NCBI GenBank assembly: GCA_020975725.1
Contig: QXJR01000012.1
Coordinates: forward strand, 1-64,000
Direction: 5' to 3'
DNA: 64,000 bases
Source of the DNA: Picocystis sp. L7
Taxonomy: Eukaryota; Chlorophyta; Picocystophyceae; Picocystales; Picocystaceae
The notes beneath the pieces are model-generated. The model saw nothing but the letters and a program-made list of their open reading frames with translations. It did no database searches and was not told the origin of the DNA. The translations under genes and the position numbers were made by a program. Of this stretch, positions 34,315-45,500 are shown in pieces (the first letter of the stretch is position 1; each line of letters opens with the position of its first letter).

Positions 34315-35805
34315 TGTTGCAAAAGCGTCCGTGAGTTTTGGACACTCACACACGTGCCTTGGAGGAGAGCGTGTGTCGGGAAGGAGCCGGTGCACCGGTC
34401 TTGGGCGAAGGTCCTCGCACTCGGGGACAAAGTCCCCTTCTAGCCGGCTCGAGGCGTGGTGCCTAGCGAGGTGGACCTCCTGGTGGTTGGGCAAGCGCGT
34501 AGGCCTCAGCAAGTCGTCGAGAGAGGACGGAAGGAGGCGCGCTGGTGGTTGGCAAAGTCAAATTCTATCACAAAGCAAAGAGGGACGATAGGTCTACCTC
34601 TCTCACCGCCTCTCACTTGCGGTTGGAATTGGAGCAAAGGGGGTGTCTTATCCGCCTTCGTCCTTCTCTAAGTCACACCTGACCGTCCATTTTGCTCGCC
34701 CCGGGGCGACTATGAGCTGTCACTTGTTCGGTACCGTTCAGCCCCCTCAGGCCCACCCCTCACAATTGTGGATTGGGACGGGGTCGGCTGGTTCCCTTCG
34801 GTCTGTCTCGATCAAAGTCCCCGGTTCCCCTTACAAGAAGCCCGTTCTGATCGGGGGCACCCCTATGCCACTTTTTGGGCGTGCGAGTCCGAGAGGGTCA
34901 CGTGCCGCCTCGTGGTCCATTCCGCACGTGCTTGGCCTCCCTCAGCATGATTTTCGATGCTCTTTCCGGTGGTGTGGGTCTCGCGTGCAGTATTCACGCC
35001 CCTGACATCGAACTCGTGCGGGTTCACTCTCGCGACTTTTGAAACCCAGGCCAATTTTGGCTGTTTGGGACCACAGATGGGAATGCGTCGGAGGACGCCC
35101 ATCACGCCGATTTAGTGCGCTTCTCTTCTCTCGTCCGTGAAACCGCTTCCGCTCTTTCTTTCAGGACTTGTTTCGCCCCCTTCCCGGGCGTGGTTGGGGA
35201 GATGTGATCCAAATCTGCCCTTTGCGCCGGTCAGGCGGACCTTGTTCGAGGTGCATGCCTATTTCGGTCTCTAAAATCGCGCACAGGCCGTTTCAGAGCA
35301 TGCCAAGAACACCATTCAAAAAAACATCACAAGAGCTTTCGAACGACAGTACTTATAAGTCAATCCAACGCGACATTACGAAGATACAGAGGTTTGAAGT
35401 TGAACTCGTCGACCGCTAGTAGATGGGACCCCAACGGACCCACGCGCCTGCCCACACGGGATGGCTCCGAGGCGTGCAGGGAAGATCGTTTCGGGACATG
35501 TGTCATCGATCGAAAAGATGCACCGTAAAACGTAGAACAACTTTGATCGAAGACTCTAAGCCTGGATCGGCCGTCCCCGGCCAAGGCGGTGGGAAACGCA
35601 GAAGTACCCCCACAGCCCACCAAAAAAAGTGGCACAGGGGTGGGGCGACCGTGCTTCAATGCGACCGGGGGAAACTGGTTCTGGTTCCGGAACGGTACTG
35701 TCGTTCTATTCCAAAGGGATATCAGATCCCTTACTCGATGGGTAGCCTCGATGGTTCGGACCCGTAAGCCAGGGTCTTGACGGACCCTAGTGGGCCTCGT
35801 TCACA
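34315..35805 (+). mobile_element. Diverged LTR of the same broad family, interrupted by other sequence
   Basis: Two blocks resemble the intact LTRs. Positions about 34,560-34,860 match from CTATCACAAAGCAAAGAGGG through CGCCCCGGGGCGA to CCCGTTCTGA. Positions about 35,640-35,805 match from GGGGCGACC through GGTTCCGGAACGGTAC to the CA end. About 0.77 kb of unrelated sequence lies between them. The LTR starts exactly where the right palindrome arm stops. It is clearly older than the 16.7-24.3 kb element. No gene is supported inside. Confidence 0.65.
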
Positions 35806-36006
35806 GGAGGAGGCCACTGCCTCATGCAACACTTGGCGCGTGCTCCTCCAGCTCAAGTTGCGGCCGGATCTTCAAAACACCGTTTCTTCCTGTGGGTATC
35901 CATTTGACACGAAAGGTGAACCCTCCCCTCGGCATCCAACTTCGAGCTCCTCGCACCTCGGCCTTCCTTGAGCGCGTTGCGCTCGTTCTCCATCTTCTCG
36001 TGCTGC
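35806..36006. other. Spacer between diverged LTR and SANT-like remnant
   Basis: No independent gene is seen. A minus-strand frame here is rich in charged helix (ELAQHLLEQHEKMENERNALKE) and may be the C-terminal part of the remnant to the right in another phase. Confidence 0.4.
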
Positions 36007-36513
36007 TCAAGTAGGTGTTGGGCCAGTTCTACTTCGTCCGTGTGCACACTCGTCCCACCCCGACCTGTAGCTCTTCTTGCATGTTGGTTGCGCTGATTTT
36101 GCCTGGACATCGCAAGGCGGACTTTGGCGATGCAATGAATCAATCGAGAGCAAGAAGCCTGCAAACATACGATTCGGATCTGCACTTAGAGCGAATTGAA
36201 GGCAATTCCAGGCGCAACTCGTTGCGATGTTGCCTTGCTTTGTGATTGGGTTGCATGAGTCGATGCAACATTGGCGAAGCAAAAGAATTCGATGTTCCGC
36301 CGTCCAAGTTCCCCGTGCGACCACCTGTTTGGACGCCACAACAGGCACGATGTCTTGGGCCACGTTTTGATCCATCTCTTCCAGGGGTGGCTGTTCACCT
36401 TCCTGCGCCATGGTGTCGGGAATTTGCGCCTGCTCCTTCGCGCTCACCCCCCTGCTTCCTCTTCGCACCTTGCAATCATCAATTGGTCGTTTCGGAATCG
36501 TGAGACAAGCCAT
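36007..36513 (-). pseudogene. SANT/Myb-like protein remnant
   Basis: A 168-residue frame. The segment RGTWTAEHRILLLRQCCIDSCNPITK through AWNCLQFALSADPNRMF has the W...E...L....W spacing of a SANT/Myb-type DNA-binding domain, as found in host factors and in PIF/Harbinger-linked proteins. A charged coiled segment lies downstream in another phase (35,860-36,060). Either introns separate the parts or the gene has decayed; I lean to decay because it sits among mobile-element debris. Confidence 0.3.
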
Positions 36514-37366
36514 TGGACACCGCTTGTGTACTGGCGGGAAAGGGATCGCTATTGGCGGTTCGAGGCATTGAAGGACATCCTTATTTTTAGCATTAAACGG
36601 TCGATATCTTACGATCGCTTTCGAGGAAACCCGTCCCCCCGAGCCCCGACGTTTTCCCCCGAAAAAACGAACCCCTCGAGAGGATTTGAAAAAAAGTCGT
36701 CAAATGGGATTTGGCACAAACCCCGATTTTTCATTTTTCCCGAAAAACGAATTCCTCTATTGACACTCGAGGGTTGTGGTTTCGTGAGAGAGCCAGGCCC
36801 ACCCTGTGTAATTGCCCTTGGTCGACGTGCTTGACCCTAGGAAGTAGAGGGTGTGACGAGGTCTCTAGGTCGAGGTACTAGGAACTTGGGTTCCTCACCC
36901 CCGATCGCCGCACAACATGGAGCGAAGGCAAGGTCACACTTGGCAGGCACATTTGAGATACCCATACCGTAGTTCGCAATAGGATGCACCTGAAAGAGGC
37001 GCGTGTTGCATCTTTCAATGGCCATGGTCGGCAATGCTTAGATTCTAACAAATGCACGGGCAAACATGTTTCCTCCGCGACTCGTTCGGAATAGCTTGCA
37101 GGGGTGGACATCAAAGGAGATGGACGAGTCGATGCACTGTCACGCAAATGGGAAAGAGGACTCCCCCATGTTGTATCGCATGAAACGTGTCAGCCTCAGT
37201 ATGAAACGGTGTATTAGGTACATTCAACGTAAAGGATTGTAATCCCCAGTGCCCTGCCTTTTCCGAATGCAGAGAACGATTTGCTTACTGACTAGAAACA
37301 CCATCGTGAGGACGAGGTTCTGAGGGCGCACAATACAGACTTTTGAGAATCCAAGAACAAATTCTC
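36514..37366. other. Intergenic region downstream of the transporter gene
   Basis: I see no gene in this 0.85 kb. A segment at about 36,740-36,760 (AAAACGAATTCCTCTATTG) also occurs at about 26,774-26,795, so a small dispersed repeat is likely. The right end holds the 3-prime flank of the minus-strand transporter. Confidence 0.5.
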
Positions 37367-39511
37367 CTAGTAAAGATAGAAGGCTCCAACAACCCCGGCA
37401 ACCATGAGCACAACCTGCAGTCCTATCCCAAATCGTATCCAATCTAGAAAGTGATACGCTCCTGCGGAGTGGGCCATCAAGTTAGTTTGGTATCCAATGG
37501 GTGTAGAGAAGGATGCAGAACCTGCGAGCATCAACACATACATGGCAGCATACGGGTCAAGATCAGAGACCGTGCCGTCCTTGAGAATTCCAGAGACAAT
37601 GGGAAACATGATGGCCACAGCCCCGTTGTTAGTTATCACACTTGTGAGTATAGCAACCACAACATAGATGGCAAAAAGTACACCTATTGCCCCCAACGGT
37701 TCCAGCCACCACACAATGAAATTCGCTATTGCAGTGCCTGTACCTGTGGTCTCAATGGCCTTGCCTACCCCAAAGGCCAGTGCGATGGTCAACATCACTG
37801 GAATATCAATGGCAGAACCCGATTCCCGAATGTTTTGACAACCAGTCACCAGCATGGCCAAAGCAGCAACAATAGCCGTGGTATAAATCCCAGTCACCTC
37901 TGCTGCGGCAACTGTTACCATCGCCACTGCAATGATCAAGCTTGCAATTATATGCGGCCAATCGTCTCGTGGCGGACTGGAGTCCTTCAATGGATAAACA
38001 AGGGCAAAATTCGGATTCCTCCCCCAACGGCGAAAAAATCGCGACCCCGCTTCCACAAGTAAAGTGTCCCCACCGTGCAATTCTATGTCTCCTAGCTTCT
38101 GGTTCATGATCAAGGAACCCGACGAAGAAGCAACCGCAACTACTGCCGCGCCAAACTGCTGGCGAAAACCTACGTCCCTGATCCTGCGCCCGTTCAGCAG
38201 CAAACTGTTTGGTGATACTACCACTTCGTAGAGACTGTGCGTGAACCGTGCGGATAGCATGGGTTCCTCTCCCTCTGACTGGAGGGGCACAAGCCCTGCA
38301 TCGCGTTTATACAAATCAACTACCGTATCGATCTGACCTGAAAAAACTAGGATGTCCCCTTCTTCGATCCTATCGTCAGGGGCCGGTGCAGGGATAATGG
38401 AAGTTCCTCGTTGGATTTCCACCAGGAACAGGCCACGAAGGTGGCGCAAGCCGGCACTTTCCACCGTTTGGTTTATCACCGTTTTAGCTTTAGAACTGAC
38501 CCTCATAGAAACCATATACTCTTTCGCATGCTCGGTGATCTGACTATCGTATGTCTGGCGTGCTGGTAGCAGGGCATCAATGGGGGCAAAGGCGACCACA
38601 TAGACCACTCCTATTCCAAAGTAAATGATCCCCAGTCTGGTGATCCCGAATATCCCGAAGGACAGTGGGTTCCCTTCCTTGTCCACCAGGGTTGGATCAC
38701 CCTCCGCTAGTCCTGAGACAATGAGGTTGGTGGATGTTCCTATCAAAGTAATCGTTCCCCCCAGGATCAATGCATTGTTAATGGGCATCAGTAGCTTGGA
38801 AGGGGCATACTGGACCGTGCGACACCAGCGCAGGATGACAGGTATTGCCATGGCAAATATAGGGGTGTTATTCAAAAAGCCGGATGCCAGACCGAGGGGG
38901 GTTACGATCTTGAATAGCGCAAGCCTGAGCGATATTTTCTTGTTCCCCATGAAGAAGCGGAACATGATTCCAAGGGCATTGGTTCGCGTCACCCCATTGG
39001 CCACCATGAAGAGGATGGCGACAGTAGCGACCCCCACATTCGAGAAGCCGACCAGTGAATCTTGGGGAGAAACACATTGGAAGGCGACTAGAACACCAAG
39101 GGTGATAGCAAAGAGCACGTGGGTTGGGAGCAGACTGATGGTCAAGCACCCTACGAGGATGGTCACCGCGGCCAGGGAGAACCAGCCTTTCCAACCGAGT
39201 CCTTCGAACGCAGTAGCCAGGGAACCAAGCAGCGCGTATCCTACACCCAACAATCCCAGCACCAAGAACAGGACCCACCTTTTCCTAGCAAAGGCACGCA
39301 AGGCTTGCAACATCTCCGGAAAGCTGAGTGCGCTCGGCTCCTGGGTCGCATCGTCCTCGGTGTGGTTGGCGGGTGGCGGAGCTACCTTGGATGTCTGCGT
39401 AGCCACCGAACCTTCCAGGTCCCCGTTGGTCTCCATGCCTGCGTCTTCTTGACCTCTGGACGCCTCACTGTCTTCGTCTCGTTCCGGAAATGACGCGTCC
39501 ATCTTCTCCAT
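37367..39511 (-). CDS. SLC13/SAC1-like anion transporter with two RCK_C domains
   Basis: 714 residues. An acidic, Ser/Thr-rich cytoplasmic N terminus (about 1-85) precedes a first membrane half carrying the family signature (FLNNTPIFAMAIPVI and GGTITLIGTSTNLIVSG, about 215-275). Two consecutive TrkA-C/RCK_C regulatory domains follow (about 335-405 and 418-490, the second ending DIELHGGDTLLVEAG). The second membrane half has a matching SVITNNGAVAIMFPI motif and SFSTPIGYQTNLM. This is the layout of SAC1/SLT-type Na+/sulfate transporters of green algae and of bacterial DASS relatives. It would move sulfate or a dicarboxylate across the plasma or an organelle membrane. The MEKMD start is the first ATG; no introns are needed. 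Confidence 0.85.
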   Translation of the reverse strand: MEKMDASFPERDEDSEASRGQEDAGMETNGDLEGSVATQTSKVAPPPANHTEDDATQEPSALSFPEMLQALRAFARKRWVLFLVLGLLGVGYALLGSLATAFEGLGWKGWFSLAAVTILVGCLTISLLPTHVLFAITLGVLVAFQCVSPQDSLVGFSNVGVATVAILFMVANGVTRTNALGIMFRFFMGNKKISLRLALFKIVTPLGLASGFLNNTPIFAMAIPVILRWCRTVQYAPSKLLMPINNALILGGTITLIGTSTNLIVSGLAEGDPTLVDKEGNPLSFGIFGITRLGIIYFGIGVVYVVAFAPIDALLPARQTYDSQITEHAKEYMVSMRVSSKAKTVINQTVESAGLRHLRGLFLVEIQRGTSIIPAPAPDDRIEEGDILVFSGQIDTVVDLYKRDAGLVPLQSEGEEPMLSARFTHSLYEVVVSPNSLLLNGRRIRDVGFRQQFGAAVVAVASSSGSLIMNQKLGDIELHGGDTLLVEAGSRFFRRWGRNPNFALVYPLKDSSPPRDDWPHIIASLIIAVAMVTVAAAEVTGIYTTAIVAALAMLVTGCQNIRESGSAIDIPVMLTIALAFGVGKAIETTGTGTAIANFIVWWLEPLGAIGVLFAIYVVVAILTSVITNNGAVAIMFPIVSGILKDGTVSDLDPYAAMYVLMLAGSASFSTPIGYQTNLMAHSAGAYHFLDWIRFGIGLQVVLMVAGVVGAFYLY

Positions 39512-42500
39512 GGACCGTGGTCGACCGACGACGGTACACTCGAGGCACCCGTCCGGTTCGATCTTCCTACCCCGTGGATGGGGTTCGAAGAGGACCCCTG
39601 GTGAAGCCTAGACAGCAACCGAGCCTCGGGGACGCGTGATCGACGTCGCCCCGCTGGCCTCGGGGTCATGGGCAACGTTCCCCGTCGAGGAAACGCAAGG
39701 TCGTCCCTGCTAACCTCCCCAACAAACCTCCGGACCTCCTCGGAGCTGGGGATCGAGCTGCACCCGTGCTCGAATGGGTTCTGTCGATCGCTGTAGCACG
39801 ATTTGAAACGTTCCATCCGTCCCGTCCTTTGAACAGAGATTTTCACGGCTCAGCGTGGTCGACCTGGTTCGAAGAATGTTCACCCACCCGCAAGAATCTG
39901 GACTTTCGGAAGGATTGCGGTGGTCCTCCCTCCAAAAAACGGAGTTCTATAGCAAGAAGTGCCTGTGATTGTATCGCAAAGAAATGCCGTGTACTCGAGC
40001 TCATCGACGGGTGTGAGTGCAAGGAGTTGCCGACGCTTGTAGGTATGTTGGCTTTGCGAGGCTGCAAGAAAATCAAATGAAAGCGCCATGTAGGACAAAG
40101 GTCGCTCGCACTATTTTGCCACCTCCGTGACCCTTGCACAATCATAACCCCTCTTCTACCGAATGGCCTTTATCGTATGTACATGATGCATACGTCAACC
40201 GAATGGGAAGGGCCACCTGCTCGTGAAGTCGATGTCAAACGGGCGAGGTAAAAAATGTGGTTAGAAGTACCCGGCCGACTTTCATTGTGGGTGGGAGACG
40301 AGGTGAGCTAAGCTTGCGAGGTGTTTGATATACCGTGGGCAAGCATTCGTTACTCGCATCTTGGGTGTACGGCTCGTTTCATGAGCCAAGGAAATGGTGG
40401 AGGATCGCGGGAGGGCACAAACTGCAAGGGTCTCTTACCGGGGAACTTGGCCAAGTTGGAGGAAAGACTTTCCTCGGCGTAAAATGGTGGCCTGAACTTC
40501 ACCCACAAGGTCGTCTCATGATGAAATAATGACCTACGAGGAAATCGACCAAGCGTTGAGACAACGCGGGGCAAATGTTGGAGAGAAAAAGAGGGAGGCA
40601 AACGAATAAGGCACGCAAATGTGACAACTTCGTTCAAGCTTGAGTTGCGCATGGACGTCAACGCTTCAAGTGAAGGCCCCTTAAAAAGCGAAGCAAAGTC
40701 CGACTCGGGGTTCCACAAGATGGGAAGATTCGAATGAAGAAAGGAGGACGTTGCCAAAATGCGTGGAAGGTGTACGAAGGCGCAACATGTGTTAGGCGAG
40801 AGATTTACGAGGCTCTTCTTGCGTGCACGTGAAAGCCTCTTTACCGCTATGAGTTACATGCATAGAAGGTAAAGAAGTTTTTCATCCTCTCATTCGATTG
40901 CTTTTCTAGGGACGCGGAATCTAACTTATTTGAGTTCTTGGGTAGCTTAAGCAAGATCAAGCACCTTTGGGGCTACATGGATTTGGAAGCACCATGTTTT
41001 TATTCGAACTCTTTGCAAGGTGGAGTGGTAGGAAAGGTAGAAGGTGTGTTTTGATGTGTTTTGCAAGCTTCATTCACGACGTTGAAGACACCGCGAGGGT
41101 GAGGAAACGGATCAATGTTGGACGGAGAGTGATAGCAAACCAACAGATGTTCACACAACTTACAATGACCAAGGAATCACATATACATTGTTTCCTTTTT
41201 CAAGAGTGAGAGTTCTCCTTGAGAGATGAGTGATCCATGGATCACGTTCGTGACGTGCGCAACCTTTTCAAGGGACGAGTAAAGATAGTTGGAGAGTATG
41301 TTATCAGAAACACTCTTTGATTGCCACGGAGTGTGGCTAAAGAAGACATTGAAGGCGAGGGGAAAAAATAATTAGAAGCTCATCCTCGACATCTCCTCCT
41401 ACCAAGGAGGTATTCGCACAATGCTTCCTAGAATTGCGGGTGCAAGGCTGAATTCTTGCAAATGAGGAGGGAATCGGGACATCTGCACTTGCATCAAAGG
41501 GGCTACCTTTCTTGCGAAAGAAAAAGTCAGCATCCATATCGGGAAACAACCAATCCCATCTATGCGATAACTAGAGTTGGCAAAGCTTGAGGAGGCAAAT
41601 CGCTCATCCCTTCCATCATGTAAGAGTTTGAATCATGTGGTTCTGTCTTTGCAAGAATCACGAAGCTAAAAGTGTCGACTTCGTCATGGGTATCCACGGG
41701 AAATGCATGGATGCTTTGTCTTTGAGCATGTTCTTCAAGGTAAGTACATTTAACAAATCATAGCAATACAGTATGTCCATCGTGTGTTTAGTTGATAGAA
41801 AGTCTCTCTAGCGAGTAGTTGAGGACTCTTTCGCAACGAAGTTCAGATAATGCAAAATTGCCCAAAACTAATGGACTAAGACGGAGATTGCATCCGCGAC
41901 AACTGTCCCAACCAATGGACGTATGTGATCATGTTCAAGATCATTCGAGTGTTGAGATCATTTGAATCTTTGGTAGGGAAACGAACGCAAAAAATCATTC
42001 ATTTCCCATTTCTCGCATTCTTTCGCTTGTTAAAAGCTAAGATAGTACGATTTTTTTATTTATGATTTGTTGGTTATTGCCCAAAGTGATGCACAACTAC
42101 TTGTGAAGGCAGCGACATATGGACGGAAGCAAATCTCAGGAATCACACAATATGACACCTTTACGAACTGCGAAAGGCTTGACGTAGCACTTACAAGGTT
42201 TTGGAGTTCATTTGAGTAGAATATCCGAGGATTTATTAAAGGCTTGCATGAGATTTCATGTGCAAGCAAGAATCGATAGCCCGCTTGTTGGATAAGTGAA
42301 TAGAACGTCAAGTTGCTCAACCAAAGCAACCGAAAAAACTTCACACGAGAGGGTGGAGGTGGATGGAATTTCATTAGAAGGATTGATAATGCGGTGGAAG
42401 AGAGGATAAGGATGCCCCTTCAAGTGCATGGCAGGGTATGTAACAACTCTTGGTACGTTATTAACAATAGAGGCCGCAAAATCACATCTACACATCCAAG

Positions 42501-45500
42501 AGGGTGCACACAAGAAGTTAATCCATGCAATGTTGAATTTACGTCCACCATTGTAAAGTACTGTTGCATCAGTTGAGCACGAGAATTGGAGGGAATACGC
42601 ATGCCCCGTCAATTGCATTGAGGATGCTACCCACGAAACATGGGAAGAAGGGGATATGCTTATCGTAGATTGTGGTATGTACTTCTTTGAAGAAGGAGAT
42701 TCCTTGATATTGCTATTGCCGTACAGATGTTTAAGGAGTGTGCATGGCCAGGCTCAATATTGGTGGAAGCGAAAATTTCGAAATGGCAAGCTACCTTCAA
42801 CGGCATCGAACAATCTTTTTTCAAGAGTGTGAAACTTAAGCGCATCATTTTAATTGCCTTCGAGGCCATGAAGGATGCTAGCGTTTGCATTGAGAGGAGC
42901 AGGTCGGGGCTTCTTCCTCCCGTATCATTTGAGAGACATGGTAAACGATCGTAAAGAAATATTTCACTTGCGATGCCCTTTTCGGCAAGGGAATGTGGGA
43001 GGTCACGCTCTTGGAGTGGACAAGGAATTTGATTTCTCTGGAACATGTCAAACATGTGCGGAAAGATGCCAAGAGCACTTGAGGATGTTGAAATAGTTAG
43101 ATCTAGCTTGAACACATGAGGTCGCCATTGTTGCAAATGAGGACGGAAAGAAAATTTTAATTCGAGGGTGAAAAGGGTTGAACAGGTTGTAGAGTCTCGT
43201 GATATTGAAACATGCAACGTAGTTTCTTACTTGTGCGAAAGGCAAAGATGAACAAAACCCATCGATACCTTATCCTTTTTATATTTTTCTTGCTATGCCC
43301 CGTGTTTTGTCTAAGGTTAGTTCCTTTTCTCTTTCGTCTAATGACAAGCCTCGATTCTCTGCTTTCATATGTGCCCGACTCTCGTTTGGATGAGGACGTT
43401 GATTTCCCATCACCCTACCCCTCATCCTCGTTGCTAGTTCCTTTCTTGGCTACAACCCTTGCAAAGTTCCCAAAGCTCATCCAACTTTCATATAGGTTGT
43501 CACTTTCTTCTGACACGTCTTGGTGAGTGGCTTTCTAGGCCACCAGTTCAAGCCCGGGTAAGCCTTTCGCAGATCAAAGCTTAAGTCTTGCCGTGTATGC
43601 TGTGCTTTTAGCTTGCACCTTCTATCCTCCTCCACTTTGAGTCTGTTCCACTCTCGACCTTTGGAGGACAAGAAAAGTGGTCGTATACACTTGGACCCAC
43701 GAGGAGAGGTGGGATAAACTCGGATGCTTGGTGAAGAACCGCTCCTTGAGTACTCCAATGATGCCCGGACGCGGAGGACGTGAGGACGGCGCGTGGCTCG
43801 GAGGCCTTGAGTAGGACTTGTTCATTAAAAAGACCGGTGGCTCCTCTCTATGGGGCCTCAAGGTGATCCTCTGCGGTACATGTCCAAAATATACAATTAG
43901 TACTCTTAGCTGAGGATTATATGTCTGCATTTATACATGTACTGTCGAGGAAGGAAAAAACACTCCTCCATGGGGAGGGTGACCTAGGAAAGTGTAACAA
44001 GTCCTATGTGACGTACCATGTAGTAAGGCTATCAAGAGGAAGATAGTGCTCAGAATGCAAGACTCACCATGCACGTGCATGGAGTCTCTCTTCCTTGCTC
44101 CATCGGATGCAAGCCGACTTCCAGGATCACATGGTTTGCCTCTTGCACATGGTTCTTTGTATTTTTATTCAAATGCACAAGTACGTATAGAGGGGATCCT
44201 TGCCCACTAGGCTCAAGGACGAGAAATTCGTCCAAATGGAAGGGGCGGCCGAGTTGAAGACGATGCAATAGAGTACACCGTCACTGATGACACGTCCACT
44301 TGCCGTTATCTTCTTCGGGCGTTCGCCATAATGGTTCCTAAAGTGGGACATGCGTATTGCGCCCCGTCACATGTGTCGTGGCATGATATCCTCCCGCAAT
44401 AGATCCTTCTAAGTTGTTGCACTGTATCATGGAAAGAAGGAGGATGCGCAATTTCACGAAGCATCCTCTGACGAATCACGAATGTTGTATGGCCGCTTTA
44501 ATGAGAGTGAGTGTGTATTGCACACCCAAGGTTTAGCAAAGAACGATAAAAGGTGGGGCGCGGTGGGGCAATAATAGCATGGGACAGACGAATCCTCAAA
44601 AGAGCATTTGATGAACTACGCAGAGGTGGGCTCGAGGAACTCCCCTTAAGTTCCTGCTTGTTCGCTTCCCGTGGTCGAGCTTGATCTGATTCGATATCTT
44701 CACTCCAGGAGCGTTAGGAATGTGCCCCTAAGAAACTCAAAGCTCTAGCCTATCTACTCCCGTGGGAGGAGCCACAACGTTTTGTTTGACACAATTCCAA
44801 ACTCACCACACAAAAAGGCCCATAAATCCTCCGCATGTGTGTGAAACCATTCCGCAAATACCCTCAACCTCCAAACCCTACGGTATCAAGCTATCGCCAC
44901 CACTAAGAATGCTCTCCTTGGAATTTTTGGACCATACACGACATGAAGAAACGACGACATCGAACACGTGTGTCTCAAACATTGACCTCTTCTTTCATAG
45001 AAGCAATCAACAGAATTGAAATTTCGGACAAGCACTTGTACCACAAGCAAGATGATTTGCTAGGGGAGTAGGTGTTCAAGACTAGGGGGAACTGCGAATC
45101 CAGATGAGGTGAAGGGATCGACCCAATAGCCCACATAGCAAGGATGTATCCGATTACCTCAAAGATTCACTCGCATGCATGCACACGGATCCGCCCTAAG
45201 GGTCTACGCCAAAGGATGCACCAATCAACAGGCACGAAGTTTGATGCACGGGTACTTTTTTATACACCATCCATTAGAATGATTCTCATGGAAAGGAGAG
45301 ATTCGGTCCTTGACAGGGCAAGTCCTTGGAGTGCCTTGCAATGGGCTCTAGGTAGGGATGATTCTCGGGCTATGTATGGATTTGTGAATTCCTTGCCATC
45401 ATGTTTCCCTTGCGCATTCTTCCAGCCTGTGCAAGATGCCAAAGCCATCGCTCCTTGGTTCCCCTTCTTTTGAACTTGAAAATGCGCCGTGATGGTGGGG

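Noticed and set aside
42060-43217. Harbinger-type transposase remnants in the gene-poor region
   Set aside because: Some minus-strand fragments seemed transposase-like, but no DDE motif or paired protein could be traced.
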